From NCBI GenBank assembly GCA_946811695.1, contig OX328132.1:57716197-57780196 (forward strand): 64,000 bases of DNA, read 5' to 3'. The position numbers and the translations under genes are program-made. The notes beneath the pieces were generated by a model, which searched no databases, had not been told where the DNA came from, and saw only the letters and a list, made by a program, of their open reading frames with translations. This stretch comes from Gonocerus acuteangulatus. Taxonomy: Eukaryota > Arthropoda > Insecta > Hemiptera > Coreidae. Positions 1 through 10,902 of this stretch are shown piece by piece. Positions within the stretch are counted from its first letter, which is position 1. The number at the start of each line of letters is the position of its first letter.

Positions 1-1004
1 TCATCATTTTGTGATTTGTAGGTACTGTTCTCTCAAAATTAAGTCATGTCATTAAAAGGGTTAGGCTTAAAAACAAGACTTTACAATTATTAGACATAAC
101 ATTTCCAACGAGGAATAAAGATTAAATGGTTTTTTACTTCCCATAGTTTTGTTAACTTTCTCATTCTACAAAAATAAATTAATTAACTAGGAAGAGCAGG
201 ATACAATAGGACAATCTTAGGTGAAGCAAATGCTTCAAGTCTATTTTGCTTCCTACAGTGGCCTTTAACAAGAATAACACTACTTATTCCCTCTTTTTAC
301 TGAATAACCCCAGTTCATGCTATGTCCATTTAAAAACAGCTACTTCCTTCTTCTACATTTTATCATTAAATCTAAGATACTGAGAGCATTGTTGCTGGAA
401 TAATAAAAATTAACAATTGCTCTTCTAAGCTCTTTAATTCACACCATGGACATGAAAATGGCAGAAGGTAATTTTTATTTAAGATTTCTACTTTACATTA
501 TATTAATACATTATTATTATTGATTTTTTTTAAATTTATATGAAATGAGAAAAAATATTATATCTTCCCTTTTAGGGCTTGAATATCTTACTCATATAGG
601 AAGATATTAAATGACCATCTAAATATCTGTATAAAGAAATGTATAAACCCTCTGTGACCAGAAAATACATTGCGATTTTGGGACAGTAAACTCAAAATCT
701 AATTTTTGTTTAATGTTACTTAGGGGGATAACTAAAATATCAAATATCATCAAAATAAAATATCAAGTTTTTGATCAAATATATTATTATTAATCATATA
801 ATCAAACAATATATGTGTGAGTGCACATATAAAAATATAAATTTTACAAAAAGTAGAATAAAAAGATGGAAAGAGCAAATGTTAAACAAAATTAAATCTG
901 AATTAAACAAAAAATTATACAAACAACTTGTTAAATAAGCTAGCATTACATAAATATAAAAACATATCTCCTGGGTATTTTAGATGTTGGCTCCCCATAT
1001 TTAC

Positions 1005-1039
<35 letters not shown>

Positions 1040-1380
1040 ACTTTCTAAATTAAATTATTAATAATTCAAACATAAAACATAAGAAAACTAACACTTTCAA
1101 AAAATTCAAACACTAATTAGAAGATAAAAAATAAGTGCCAACGTTACATAAACTCTTCATAATATAAAATAAAATGAAGTTCACAACATTTAGAATAGTT
1201 ATTCTAATATAGTACATATTATTATATTGTGCTAAAACGACTACTGACAAACAGAGATAAATATTTAAATAAACAAAAAACAAAACAATTATTATGTAGC
1301 ATTCAAAATGTAGACTCAGATTAAAGTATTGTTGGAATGAATATATTCTTTGCCAGTGGTGGTGGCTGATTTATGATGAA
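1..1380. other. AT-rich stretch without a recognisable gene
   Basis: No open frame of meaningful length or recognisable domain is visible. It holds a pure poly-A run at about 1006-1038 and short A/T-rich simple sequence. The poly-A could be the tail of an old retroposon, but I see no recognisable body upstream of it. Confidence 0.6.
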
Positions 1381-1490
1381 TTTATATCTGTGCCTCAACA
1401 GATTTCTTTTTGCACCAAATTTTGCTCTTATTATTATTAATTCTGATTCTGGAATGCTGATTTTTTTTTGTGATTGGTAGTATTATTCCA

Positions 1491-1660
1491 TTTAAGGGGG
1501 AACTAGAAGAAAGTAATACGAAATATCCTAATAGGTACCGAAGCGAACTAAACCAGCAACTGGCTTCCTCAAAAGACAAGGAGTGGGAAATTGTATTGAG
1601 TGGGAAAAATGCAAAACTGGAAAAATCTCGCATTCCAGAATTAGATCTAGATAAACATGT
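1491..1660 (+). CDS. possible exon, unrecognised protein
   Basis: An open frame encodes a charged, protein-like stretch (includes KGELEESNTKYPNRYRSELN and KDKEWEIVLSGKNAKLEKS). It lies after a T-rich tract and an AG (TTTTTTTTGTGATTGGTAG) that could be a splice acceptor near 1490. No convincing donor is visible at the 3' side; the frame runs on until about 1733 into sequence that is antisense to the minus-strand ORF at 1669-3531. I do not recognise the domain. It may be an exon of a host gene or a decayed transposon ORF. The residue composition favours this strand over the antisense reading. Confidence 0.25.
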
Positions 1661-1668
1661 TAAAACAT

Positions 1669-3531
1669 TTACCTTTTTTTGTTTGTTGTGTTGTTTCTGG
1701 TGGTGCGTAAAAGTTTGTTTTTGTTGGCTCTAGTCTTACGAGGGGGTAAAGTACGCCCAGATGAGCTAGAGCTACCTTGCTCCAGCAAAGTGGTAGCAAC
1801 AGTCCTTCTTTGGCTTCTGGATGATTCCAAGTTTATCTTTTTATTATGAGGTTGGACTTCTGATTTTCTCTTCTTTATTTTTGACAGCATGGAAGTGGCC
1901 TCAGAAGTTCTCGTTTCTTCAAATGGAGTATTTGTAGTAACTGTGGTTCTCTTTTGAAATGACGATTTTATTTTAATCGAAGAAGAATTTTTTACTGAGG
2001 TGTTCTTACTAGTCTTTCTGACAGAGGGGGAGGGATCTATATCAAATGTACTGGAAGATGCTAGCGCTGACGAATTGTCTGCATTATTCAGAGCTTGATT
2101 TTTTATGAATATAGGATTAGCTATCACAGAAGGCTGACAAATTTGTGTGTGGGAAATATGGTTATTTTCTCTTTCTACAGAAAGAGCGGATGTGGCTTCA
2201 GAGGTGCCAGAGCTCTCTTGGAGAGTAGAAGAATCATCACTGTTTATTAAATTATCAAAATTTTTTGTACAAGAAGTTGAGCATTCTGTTTTACTATTTC
2301 TGTCTATAATAACGTCAGCTTCATTGTTAACAGAGGGGGAAGTTATTTCAGATGTGCTTGAAACCACTTGTACGGGAGAAGTATCTGGGTTAGACAATGG
2401 TTCTACTTTCAACTTAATAATACTATTAGGTTGTCCTGAATGAGTTTTTGAGCTGGAAGCACCATTCCTTGGACTAGAGACACATACGGGTGTTAAATTA
2501 ATTTTGCTACAAGAAGCCCCTTCCTTTGATAAAGTGTCTGTATCAGGTAATGCTGGTTTGTTTCTTAATTTGGGCCTGCTAATAATTTCATCAGGAACAG
2601 ACATTCGTGATTCAGGATTTTTAGTAATTATATCAACACCAACCCTGTTAAGAGTTGGAGGGGGAATTTCTGCAGATGTACCAGGACTACCATGAACTGG
2701 CAGAGAAACTGAATTACAGCCAGTATGGCTCCTCTCTAGCAAAATTTGTCTATTCCTCTCAGCTCTAGTATTGTTACCGTGAACAAGTTGTGTGGCAGGG
2801 ATTGAGGTAGAGGCTGTAGGTTGGCTGAGACCGTCACTTAATCCTGATCCAGCTTGCTTATTAGGGTCGATTGTTGGGGGAGGTGTAGTATGCTGGACAT
2901 TGTCCGAACAGTCATTTGGCAACACTGGGAATGGGATACGTTTGTGTGGGTGACAAGGCTTAAAGTTAGGATCTAGAGGTATATCCACTGAGCGTACAAT
3001 ACGCTTGTTAGCAGGCAGTTTTAATCTTGCCTCATCATTTTTGGTTAATAATAAAACACGAATCACCACAGCGTTAGGATGTGGTGGCAAATGATTTGCA
3101 TTGTATATGTATTCTGCCGCTACTCTTGGTTCTGGTGATGAACCGGAAGTTGATGGTTCATTGTTAGATGTACTGGGAACATCTAAAGTATTAGAAGGAT
3201 TAGAAATAGATGCCTCAGCTCGATCATTAACATCATCATATGGGGTGTTTATCTGAATGTCACTTGGAATGTTGCGTGAAGGTTCATTTATATCCACTGT
3301 ACAATGTACTAAAGATTCTGTTGGGTTGATGACGCTGTCATGATGACCTGTACTTTCCACAAGAATATCTGACGAAGAGCCGTTGCCAGTAATTTCAGGA
3401 CTGCTATTATGATTCGATGAAAGATCAGGTTCAGGTTTTTTCTCATGAGACCTTTCTTCATTACTATTTTGTTGTCCTTTGCTTTTCAAATGCTTGCTAT
3501 TTCTTAATATTTTCTTCATATTGCGGAACAC
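1669..3531 (-). CDS. long exon of an unrecognised low-complexity protein
   Basis: An uninterrupted frame of about 620 codons, by far the longest non-transposon ORF here. The part upstream of 3531 reads as a pyrimidine-rich tract followed by TTTACAG/GTG, so I place a splice acceptor at 3532-3533. The first Met inside the exon is at 3519 (MKKILRNSKHLKSKGQQ), which may be the real start. The protein is rich in Ser, Thr, Asn and Pro and is probably disordered. One more ordered block near the first third (VVIRVLLLTKNDEARLKLP, then a CHPHKRIPFPV segment) could be a small domain. The C-terminus is basic (KTRANKNKLLRTTRNN). The apparent stop TAA at 1669-1671 sits inside AG/GTAAAT, which also fits a splice donor, so the exon may continue. 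Function unknown. Confidence 0.55.
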   Translation of the reverse strand: MFRNMKKILRNSKHLKSKGQQNSNEERSHEKKPEPDLSSNHNSSPEITGNGSSSDILVESTGHHDSVINPTESLVHCTVDINEPSRNIPSDIQINTPYDDVNDRAEASISNPSNTLDVPSTSNNEPSTSGSSPEPRVAAEYIYNANHLPPHPNAVVIRVLLLTKNDEARLKLPANKRIVRSVDIPLDPNFKPCHPHKRIPFPVLPNDCSDNVQHTTPPPTIDPNKQAGSGLSDGLSQPTASTSIPATQLVHGNNTRAERNRQILLERSHTGCNSVSLPVHGSPGTSAEIPPPTLNRVGVDIITKNPESRMSVPDEIISRPKLRNKPALPDTDTLSKEGASCSKINLTPVCVSSPRNGASSSKTHSGQPNSIIKLKVEPLSNPDTSPVQVVSSTSEITSPSVNNEADVIIDRNSKTECSTSCTKNFDNLINSDDSSTLQESSGTSEATSALSVERENNHISHTQICQPSVIANPIFIKNQALNNADNSSALASSSTFDIDPSPSVRKTSKNTSVKNSSSIKIKSSFQKRTTVTTNTPFEETRTSEATSMLSKIKKRKSEVQPHNKKINLESSRSQRRTVATTLLEQGSSSSSGRTLPPRKTRANKNKLLRTTRNNTTNKKR

Positions 3532-3976
3532 CTGTAAAGGGAAAAAATAAAATGGAAAAATTAATGCATTTAAATTAAAGAAATAGTAGTAATAGTAATT
3601 TGACATTGACTTATCAATGAGTCACTGAACAAAAATATTGCTAAATTCTCTATTTTTAAACACTATAGGATGATTATTAGTACTACAATCTTTCAGCCTA
3701 TTTATTTTCCAATGGATATTAACAGTATATGACTAACTATTAATTGGTTCTACGAGCCCCCACAACTAGGAAATTCACAATCATTCTGTTTGAAGGCAAT
3801 AAAAGAGAATAAAAATAAATAAACTTAATAATTTCATTCATCAATATCCTCCTACAAATTAAATATTTCTCTTAATTAAGAAAACTAACTAAATGAATTG
3901 CAGATCCTAATTCTATCAAGGGAAACTTTCTTCTGCAAGGCATAAAGAGCAAAGATTATGTGCATTGTATGAATAT

Positions 3977-3997
3977 ATGAATGAATGAATGAATGAA

Positions 3998-4060
<63 letters not shown>
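3977..4060. repeat. (GAAT)n followed by (TA)n microsatellite
   Basis: About six GAAT units run straight into about 58 bp of pure TA. The TA tract directly abuts the first copy of a 121 bp duplicated segment and forms the left border of the LINE-related block that runs to 6797. Confidence 0.95.
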
Positions 4061-4063
<3 letters not shown>

Positions 4064-4526
4064 ACCGAGGAAGAAACAAGTACCTGGCTGAAGAAGATGG
4101 AGATGAATCCATCGAAATATTCCGGGAAGAAGTGAGGAGGAGTACCACCGCTGGAGAAAAATGCCGTTCCATCTAAAAATACTATCCCAGCGACGAAAAA
4201 TAACATCAAACATATAAAACCTTACGGCGAGGAAAATAGAAGCAGGAGGGAAAAAAAAAAAAAAAAAAAAGACGCAATACCATCAGCGCTGCCAACGGAC
4301 AGAATCCCAACTACACCAGGGAGCTTCAACACCATTCGTCCGCCGATACTGTGGCTAGAGGGGAGAAAAGGAGCCCAGATCGAGAAAAATGTCATTCCCT
4401 TGGCTACCACCGAGGAAGAAACAAGTACCTGGCTGAAGAAGATGGAGATGAATCCATCGAAATATTCCGGGAAGAAGTGAGGAGGAGTACCACCGCTGGA
4501 GAAAAATGCCGTTCCATCTAAAAATA
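4061..4526. repeat. two identical 121 bp direct repeats next to TA tracts
   Basis: Positions 4061-4181 and 4406-4526 read identically (ACCACCGAGGAAG at the start, CCATCTAAAAATA at the end). They are separated by 224 bp containing an A-run at about 4251-4270. The first copy follows a (TA)n tract and the second precedes a short one (4524-4541). Part of the unit (ACCACCGCTGGAGA) reappears in the hairpin at 53842-53948, also inside a TA tract, so this may be a small mobile sequence. Exact identity suggests a recent duplication or an assembly artefact. Confidence 0.85.
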
Positions 4527-4551
4527 TATATATATATATATTCATACAACT

Positions 4552-6690
4552 TTGGTTAAAGATAAATCATTGGTAAAAAACATTGATGTTGTAAGCAAAT
4601 TTAAATTTCAAACTGACCATAGGCTTATAATTACTGAAATCAACAAATGCTCTGCTCTAAAACGCCCTAAGCCCAAATGGAATGAAGCTCCCCTACTTTC
4701 TTCAGCTGAATATAAGGAAGAATTCAATAAATATATAACTGAGATCTGCCAAGTAGATTGTACCTCTTTAGGTATCCAACAACTCTATAAAACTATAGAA
4801 AGTGCCATGAAGAAGGCTACTGCTGTTCTCCCTTATACGCCTAGTAACATCAGGACTTTTTCAAAATTAACTAAAGAATTAATTGACAAAAGAGAAATGC
4901 TAAAAATTAATAAGCAAGACACTAAAGAAAAAAAAAGTAGAATATAACATGATCTGTAAAGCGGTGCGATATAATATAAGGAAGGATTTCAACGATCATA
5001 AAAATAAACTTATAGAGGCAGCACTAGAGTCTAATGCTACTCGAAGATTAAAAATACAGTTATTGACTGGCTCTTCTCTGATTACAGGGCTTACAAGATA
5101 TAACAATGAGAAAATTATAGATAGGACTAACATCAATAGCCATGCTACCCGGTGCTATAGATTGTTATACAAGAGTAATATGAAACAAAAACAAGAAGTT
5201 AAGGAAGGGTTCACAATGATAACACATGAAGAAATTAAAATATGTGAATTGGAAAATGTTATTTGTAACTTGAAAAAAGGAAAGGCACCAGGTGTAGACA
5301 AAATTATAAAAAATATTTATGGACTAAATTATTCAATATGATATTGAAAGAAGAAGAAGTTCCTGAACCTTGGCTACTGACTGATATAGTTCTCTTGTTT
5401 AAAAAAGGCAATAGAAGTGATATAAATAATTAGAGACCACACAGTATTACACCGTCAATAAGTAGAGTATTTACAAAAGTAATTCTTAACGAAATTCAAG
5501 AAAAACTTGATAAACAGCAACCTCCAGATCTGGCAGGTTTTCGCTCAGGATTCTCTACAATAGACCATATTCACACCCTTAACCAAATCATTGAAAAAGC
5601 AACAGAATATCAACTCAGGATTTATATTGAATTTATAGACTTCAAAAAGGCTTTTGACACTGTTGATCATCAAATCAAATCTCTAAAAAATCAGGAAGTG
5701 GACAGGAAATAGATCAATATAATAAAATACATTTATTCGAATTCGCAAGCAAGAGTAACTACAGAAATTCCTGGCCCATTCTTTAATATCAATTGTGGAG
5801 TAAAGCAAGGTGACCCTCTTTCGCCCTCTCTATTTAATTGTCTACTCGAAGAAATGTTCAAGTTGCTAAAATGGAGGGATAAGAAGTATGGGATACTCAT
5901 AAACAATTCTAGGCTAACTCACCTTCGGTTTGCAGACGATGTAGTTATTTTTGCGACATCAATAGAAGAATTACAGGCAATGATATCAGAATTAGATTGC
6001 AGTAGTAAAATAGCTGGGCTGACTATAAGTGAGGAAAAAACTGTACTTCTAACAAATGCAACAAGAGGAAGCATACACATTTCCGGAAAAAAGCTAAAAT
6101 GGGTTGATGAAACAGTCTATTTAGGCCAGTTAATGAGCTTTAATAACTAAAGTTCCAAAGAAGTAGATCGAAGAATTGCTATGGGATGAAGGAAATTTTG
6201 GTCTTTAAAACATATCATGAAGAATCCTTTAGTAGATATCAAGAAAAAAGGCCAAATATTAGACCAAAATGTTCTCCCTTGTCTCCTATATGGATGTCAA
6301 ACATTGTCCCTAAACTTAAAGTGTCTTGGAAAAACTAACAAGAACTCAGAAAGCTATGGAAAGGAGTATAAAAGGGGTTAGACGACACCAAAAACTAAGA
6401 AGTCTACTTATTAGGGAAGAGACGGGTTGCACAGAAATAGCAAGCAGGATCAAATCACAGAAATAGAAATGGGCTGGACACCTCATCAGGACATCAGATA
6501 ATAGATGGACAAAGATTGTGACACTCTGGAAACCCCTTCATGGAATCAGGAAGAGAGGAAGACCATTCACAAGATGGGAAGACAACATTAGCAAACATGC
6601 CGGTCCTCCTCGGTACAAGCCAAATGGATAGAATTGGGAGAGGCCTTTGTTCATTAATGGACCTTTGTTCCTTAAAAGAAACTACCTAAA
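4552..6690 (+). mobile_element. decayed non-LTR retrotransposon, RTE-like
   Basis: The block begins inside the C-terminal end of an endonuclease-type domain (TDHRLIITEI, compare SDHRL of apurinic endonucleases). It runs through an RT and ends with the block RKRGRPFTRWEDNI, typical of RTE-type LINEs (WAGH...GRPxTRW). It is missing its 5' half and is broken by many stops and shifts. It is bounded by (TA)n on both sides (4002-4060 plus 4527-4541, and 6798-6857). The right-hand TA may be its own microsatellite tail, as RTE elements often have. The RTE assignment is inferred from motifs. Confidence 0.8.
4949..6640 (+). pseudogene. LINE reverse transcriptase, disrupted
   Basis: RT blocks occur in order: KKGKAPGVDK near 5276, AGFRSGFSTIDHIHTL near 5535, FIDFKKAFDTVDH near 5635, GVKQGDPLSPSLFN near 5800, the catalytic FADDVVIFA near 5930, and YLGQLMSF near 6118. 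The two active-site aspartates remain. Stops or shifts interrupt it near 5339, 5433, 5710, 6150 and 6187 and the downstream part is more decayed. It cannot make a full-length enzyme. The preceding open piece 4552-4947 is the endonuclease/linker part in another frame. Confidence 0.85.
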
Positions 6691-6794
6691 GTATTTTATT
6701 CGTTTATTTTCTTATGTATAATTATGGAAGTATCTTTGTTTTTTGCATTATTATATTTTGTTTTTCGTTTTTATTCTTATATTTTTGTATTATT

Positions 6795-6797
<3 letters not shown>

Positions 6798-6857
<60 letters not shown>
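6798..6857. repeat. (TA)n microsatellite, 60 bp
   Basis: Pure TA directly after the AT-rich 3' end of the RTE-like element and directly before the fold-back element at 6858. It may be the tail of the LINE or its target. Confidence 0.95.
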
Positions 6858-6859
<2 letters not shown>

Positions 6860-8110
6860 TGTCCTGAATTTAAATGGCAAAACTTCAGGAGCGTTTAGGG
6901 GGCCAAAAAACTAATTCAAAATGTTGTTTAGAGATTTGCTAATTTTTGATTTGTTTTGGAGAAAATCGCTAAACAAGAAACAAAACAAGTTTTCGTTTTT
7001 AAACTTACTTATTTACATTTTTAATAGAAATAAATTGTCATTGTCAATTGTTTCAAGAAACCAATTAAAAAAATGCAATCTCTTGATGCTGATATAGTTT
7101 TCGTGTATGGTTTCTCGAATAGTAATGCTTGAGATGCGGTTCAAGAGTTTGTGAGCGGATTCCTAAATAGAAGAGTACCTAATTGACGAGTCTTTTTGTT
7201 ATCTTTTAGTAGGCTATAAGAGACTGGGGCATTCCTAATTTGCAATGAAGGCAACCAATTCCAGGCAGCATTAAGAGCAGATTGTCTGTGAAAACATTGT
7301 GTCTGACGCCACTTTGATAACAATCTTGAGACTAACATCCCAAGAGCATCAGCTGCATTAGGCGAGCATTCAAAGGCAAATCGCTACCTATACCACCTTC
7401 AAAAAGTGCAGAATTTATTAACTCAAGATTATTTTAAGAGATTGAGTTTTAGTAATTGGTTTCTTGAAACCATTCGCAATGACAGTTTATTTTCATTGAA
7501 AATAATATTCACCTGATTTGACATCCGGTGATTTCTTTGTATGGAGAACCTTGAAGCTGGAAGTTTATTCGGTGTCAATCAACTCAAGAGAGTAATTAAG
7601 AGACTGAATCATAAATGCAGTGTAAGGAATATCACCAGAACAATGTTTAGCTGTAATTTATCAAGTCAGTGCTAGATGTAATGCTAGCAATTCTGCACAA
7701 GCAGAACATCTTTAGGAAAAGAACATACCCAATGGAATGGAAGGGACATCTACATTAAATAGATGATAATATAAAAAGTGTAAATAAATAAAATGAGTAT
7801 CTCATAGTCTTTTAGGCACTCTTCTATTTGTAAATCGGTGTGCAAACTCTCGCACAGCTTCTAAAGCATTACTGTTGCAGTAACAATACGCGAAAACTAT
7901 ATCAAGAGATTAAAATTCAGTAATAGGTTTCTTTAAACAATTCACAATGATAATTTATTTCTATTAAAAATGTAAATAAGTACTTGGGTCCATCCATTAG
8001 AAATCACCTAAATTGCATAAAATTTGTTCCTCAACATTTTTGATTTTCTAAACTTTTTTACCAGCTACTCAAAGGTGTTTTTAAGAGTTCAAAGGTGAGT
8101 AAAAAAGTTT
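6858..8110. mobile_element. fold-back type repeat element
   Basis: Inverted copies are visible: about 7003-7110 (CTTACTTATTTACATTTTTA, CAAGAAACCAATTA, ATAGTTTTCG) reappears as reverse complement at about 7880-7985, and a partial third copy lies at about 7438-7515. The left end (ATTTAAATGGCAAAAC, TTTAGAGATTTGCT, TTTTGGAGAAAATCG) occurs again in reverse at 13425-13525, so this is an interspersed family. A minus-strand frame at 7141-7338 (WNWLPSLQIRNAPVS) vaguely resembles the C-terminus of a LINE RT, but this is weak. Family unknown. Confidence 0.55.
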
Positions 8111-8325
8111 TCTGGGTCATAGTTTTTTCTTTTTTTGCCGGCCATTTTAAGTTTGTATTTTTACTACCTTTTGTCCGAGAACAAGTTTTACATAAATGTA
8201 TCTAACTCTCTTAATTTCATAGATATCAAAACAGAATAAACACTGAAATAATCAGAACAATATGCTCTTCATTTTTGTTCCAACTTTGTGTTTTCTAAAT
8301 AGTGAGGAAATTGAAGAAAAAAAAA

Positions 8326-9405
8326 AGTCCGAATCGCAGGAACAGCATCATCTTAGCGCGGTTCCGTTCATATCCCTGTTGTCATTTGAAAAGCTTGGAA
8401 TAGAAACAGATACTATTTTGTTCGGCCTTCTTTCAAAGGGGTTTATGACTTTACCTGGTCAGGTCCGCCATACCCCAGAATCCTCTTCTAGAGATACCTA
8501 TTTAGTACGTTTCAATGCATTGAAAAATATCAAAATTTTTCACATTTTCTTGTGTTCTTCAACTATAGTAATAATTCTACAAATAAAATAAAACAAAAAA
8601 CCAACAGCATAAAGGCAATTGAAAATATTCAAAAGACGTCATCGAATCTCTTTCTCTTGGCAAGCTACATTTCTAACAATGAATTGTTTTTTTTTATTTT
8701 ATTTAATCTGTTTTATTGTCAAATACATTATCCAACTATAAGCAATTAAAAAATAACAAAGAATAAAAACAGACAAAAAGAACTGTTCGAATAAACAAAA
8801 TCAATTACTTCAAAGTTTAAGCACTTATTTCTCCGATTGACATCGCTTATTCAAAACTTTCTTCAGAACCTTTTTTGTAGACCATTTAGTAAGCTTTCGA
8901 ATGGAACCTTTCGCTTCCCAAGATTTTCAACCGTTTTCGAGATATTAATGAAAGTATACAAAGTTCCCAAAACTTGTCATGCCTGTTAAAAAAATATTTT
9001 ATTCTAACCCTTCCTGATCTCAAAACGTAACCAAAATTTCAACATATTAGTTTTAATGAAATTCGAACATGCAGAAAACATTTCAACTGAATCCTATGAT
9101 TTTAAGTACCCAAACCAAAATTGTTATTCAACAACTATTTTTCCAATTTTTTTGAAAACGGTTTAAGCTATCGCCTTAAAAATGGTTTCATTCGTTTTCC
9201 TAGACCAAGAAGCCTACTTGCAAGCATATGAAGTAAGCGGAACGATTTTTTTCGTGCGAAATTCGCTCCAAAAACCATGTTCCGGTGGGCGGATTCTGCT
9301 GGTTAACAAACTTGACCTTTCAAATTAGACGAAAGATTTTTGTACGAAATTTCATCAACATCGGACCATTTTTGACCTGTCAGGGCCGCGAACAGACAAA
9401 TATAT

Positions 9406-9487
<82 letters not shown>

Positions 9488-9580
9488 TTGAACCACCGTC
9501 ATTTTCGGTGTCTAGGGGTTCTGAAACACAAAATTTTCTAGTCGGCACTGCCGGATTGTTTCATGCGATCAACCCGCTAA
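8326..9580 (+). mobile_element. Helitron-like (DINE/HINE-type) element, copy 1
   Basis: It starts at AGTCCGAATCGCAGG (about 8326) and carries the subterminal TTAGCGCGGTTCC at 8353-8365. Family blocks follow: CTTATTTCTCCGATTGACATC, GGGCGGATTCTGCTGGTTAA, GAACAGACAAATATATA, a (TA)n tract at about 9410-9483, then TTTGAACCACCGTCATTTTC and TAGTCGGCACTGCCGGATTG. The 3' hairpin seen in other copies is deleted: it ends GATCAACCCGCTAA at 9580. No coding capacity; the two frames through the tract are microsatellite translations. Confidence 0.75.
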
Positions 9581-10339
9581 AATCACAAAAATTGAGTGAA
9601 ATTTAACTTAAAACGGGAGTTTTAGTGCTGCAAAATTCTTATAAGGGAGAAAGACTCACCATCAATTTTTTTTTTCATAGATTTGTTATAGGACTACTTT
9701 CTGTAATCCTGCTACTGCTAATCCTCGATTAGTTCAGAAGGATGCTCAGATTAAGATGAATGGAGCCTACGCAAGGTCCCTACTCTTCTGACTGATGGCT
9801 AGAGTCGAAGAGAGATGGGTGAGCTACAGACATTGTTGGACTTGAAGGAACAGATAGCCATTACTAACACTTCACTAGGGTGACTACAGTATATCTTTGA
9901 GCCACTTTCTTGGCCTTGGTGTAGACAGAGGATGGGCATTGTTAGAGAAGGAGAGGACTTCGGGATTTTGATGTGTGGATAGTTTAGAGTGGAAATGTTG
10001 GAATCTGGCTATTAGATCATCTCAAACGAAAGGGATGTTCAAGTCTTTATGGAGGAACATATATGTCTTTTATGTTCAGGTTGGAAACATATAAGGGAGC
10101 ATTGCCGTCAAGTTTCATATGACTTTGGACTGAAATGTTTGAAGGTGTCTGATATTTGATCTTTTTGCTGTTCCACAGAGTTCTTATGGGTACCTCGAAA
10201 TGTTCTGCAGTAGTGATTTGTAAAGGATCAGAATGTTTTCATTATTTAAATGTCTTTAACGGTTCAGTAGGTTCACTTGTCCAAATTGTCAGTTAAGTTC
10301 CAAGTGTAGTCCAACGTAGTGAACTACAGGAGTAACTGG
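9581..10339. other. no recognised feature
   Basis: Moderately AT-rich sequence with no open frame of note and no repeat match that I can see elsewhere in the window. Confidence 0.5.
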
Positions 10340-10356
10340 TAATAAAATTACAAAAA

Positions 10357-10445
10357 GTCCGACTCGCAGGAACTGCAGCATCTTAGCGCGGTTCCGTTCA
10401 TGTCCCTAGTGCCATTTGATAAGCTTAGAAAAGAAATAAACTTAT
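10357..10445 (+). mobile_element. Helitron-like element, 5' end fragment
   Basis: AAGTCCGACTCGCAGG, ATCTTAGCGCGGTTCCGTTC and the following CATTTGATAAGCTTAGAA match the 5' 90 bp of the family; similarity then stops. The downstream frame to 10705 is chance coding across the junction and the MITE at 10647. Confidence 0.75.
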
Positions 10446-10646
10446 TTTTTTTTATATATCTCGTGAAAATTGTCAAAATCCTCTCAAACATCTCGAATAA
10501 AAGTGATATTAAGGCGTCAGGGACACCCACAGTAGCTAACTTTTACACAGAAGCGGAAATTACAGAATCTGGCTCTCATTCTAAAGCAAAGCTCTATAAA
10601 TCAATACAAAATATGCCTAATAAAGTCTTTCTAGAGGATACAGAAG

Positions 10647-10894
10647 CATGGGCGTATATGAGGGGGGCTGAGGGGGCTGCAGCCCCTCCCGAAATTTTGA
10701 TTTGATGATAAAAACTTCTCGTAAAACCCTTAAAATTAAATTAAATAAGATCACTTAGTTCATAAAACATATTTTATTTTACGTGTAATAGCGTTTTAGT
10801 TGCCTAAAACTATTCCAAGCTCTAAATATGTAGTATTCCATGCCCTGGAAATGGTCTCAGCCCCCCCCCGAAATTCTTTTTATATACGCCCATG
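10647..10894. mobile_element. 248 bp MITE with 8 bp TSD (hAT-like)
   Basis: Perfect 13 bp terminal inverted repeats CATGGGCGTATAT (10647-10659) and ATATACGCCCATG (10882-10894) are flanked by an exact 8 bp direct repeat TACAGAAG (10639-10646 and 10895-10902). The ends continue with G-rich/C-rich complementary blocks (GGGGGGCTGAGGGGG; CCCCCCCCCGAAATT). An 8 bp TSD points to the hAT superfamily, though the TIR is not the usual CAGxG form. Two more partial copies lie at 30003-30088 and 36120-36347. Confidence 0.85.
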
Positions 10895-10902
10895 TACAGA
10901 AG

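Noticed and set aside
1382..1633. Minus-strand ORF (MRDFSSFAFFPLNT...) as the next exon of the 1669-3531 gene
   Set aside because: Possible acceptor, but the plus-strand reading of the same bases is more protein-like, and nothing ties the two together.
7141..7338. LINE RT C-terminus on the minus strand
   Set aside because: WNWLP-type similarity is too short, and the frame lies between inverted arms of a fold-back repeat.
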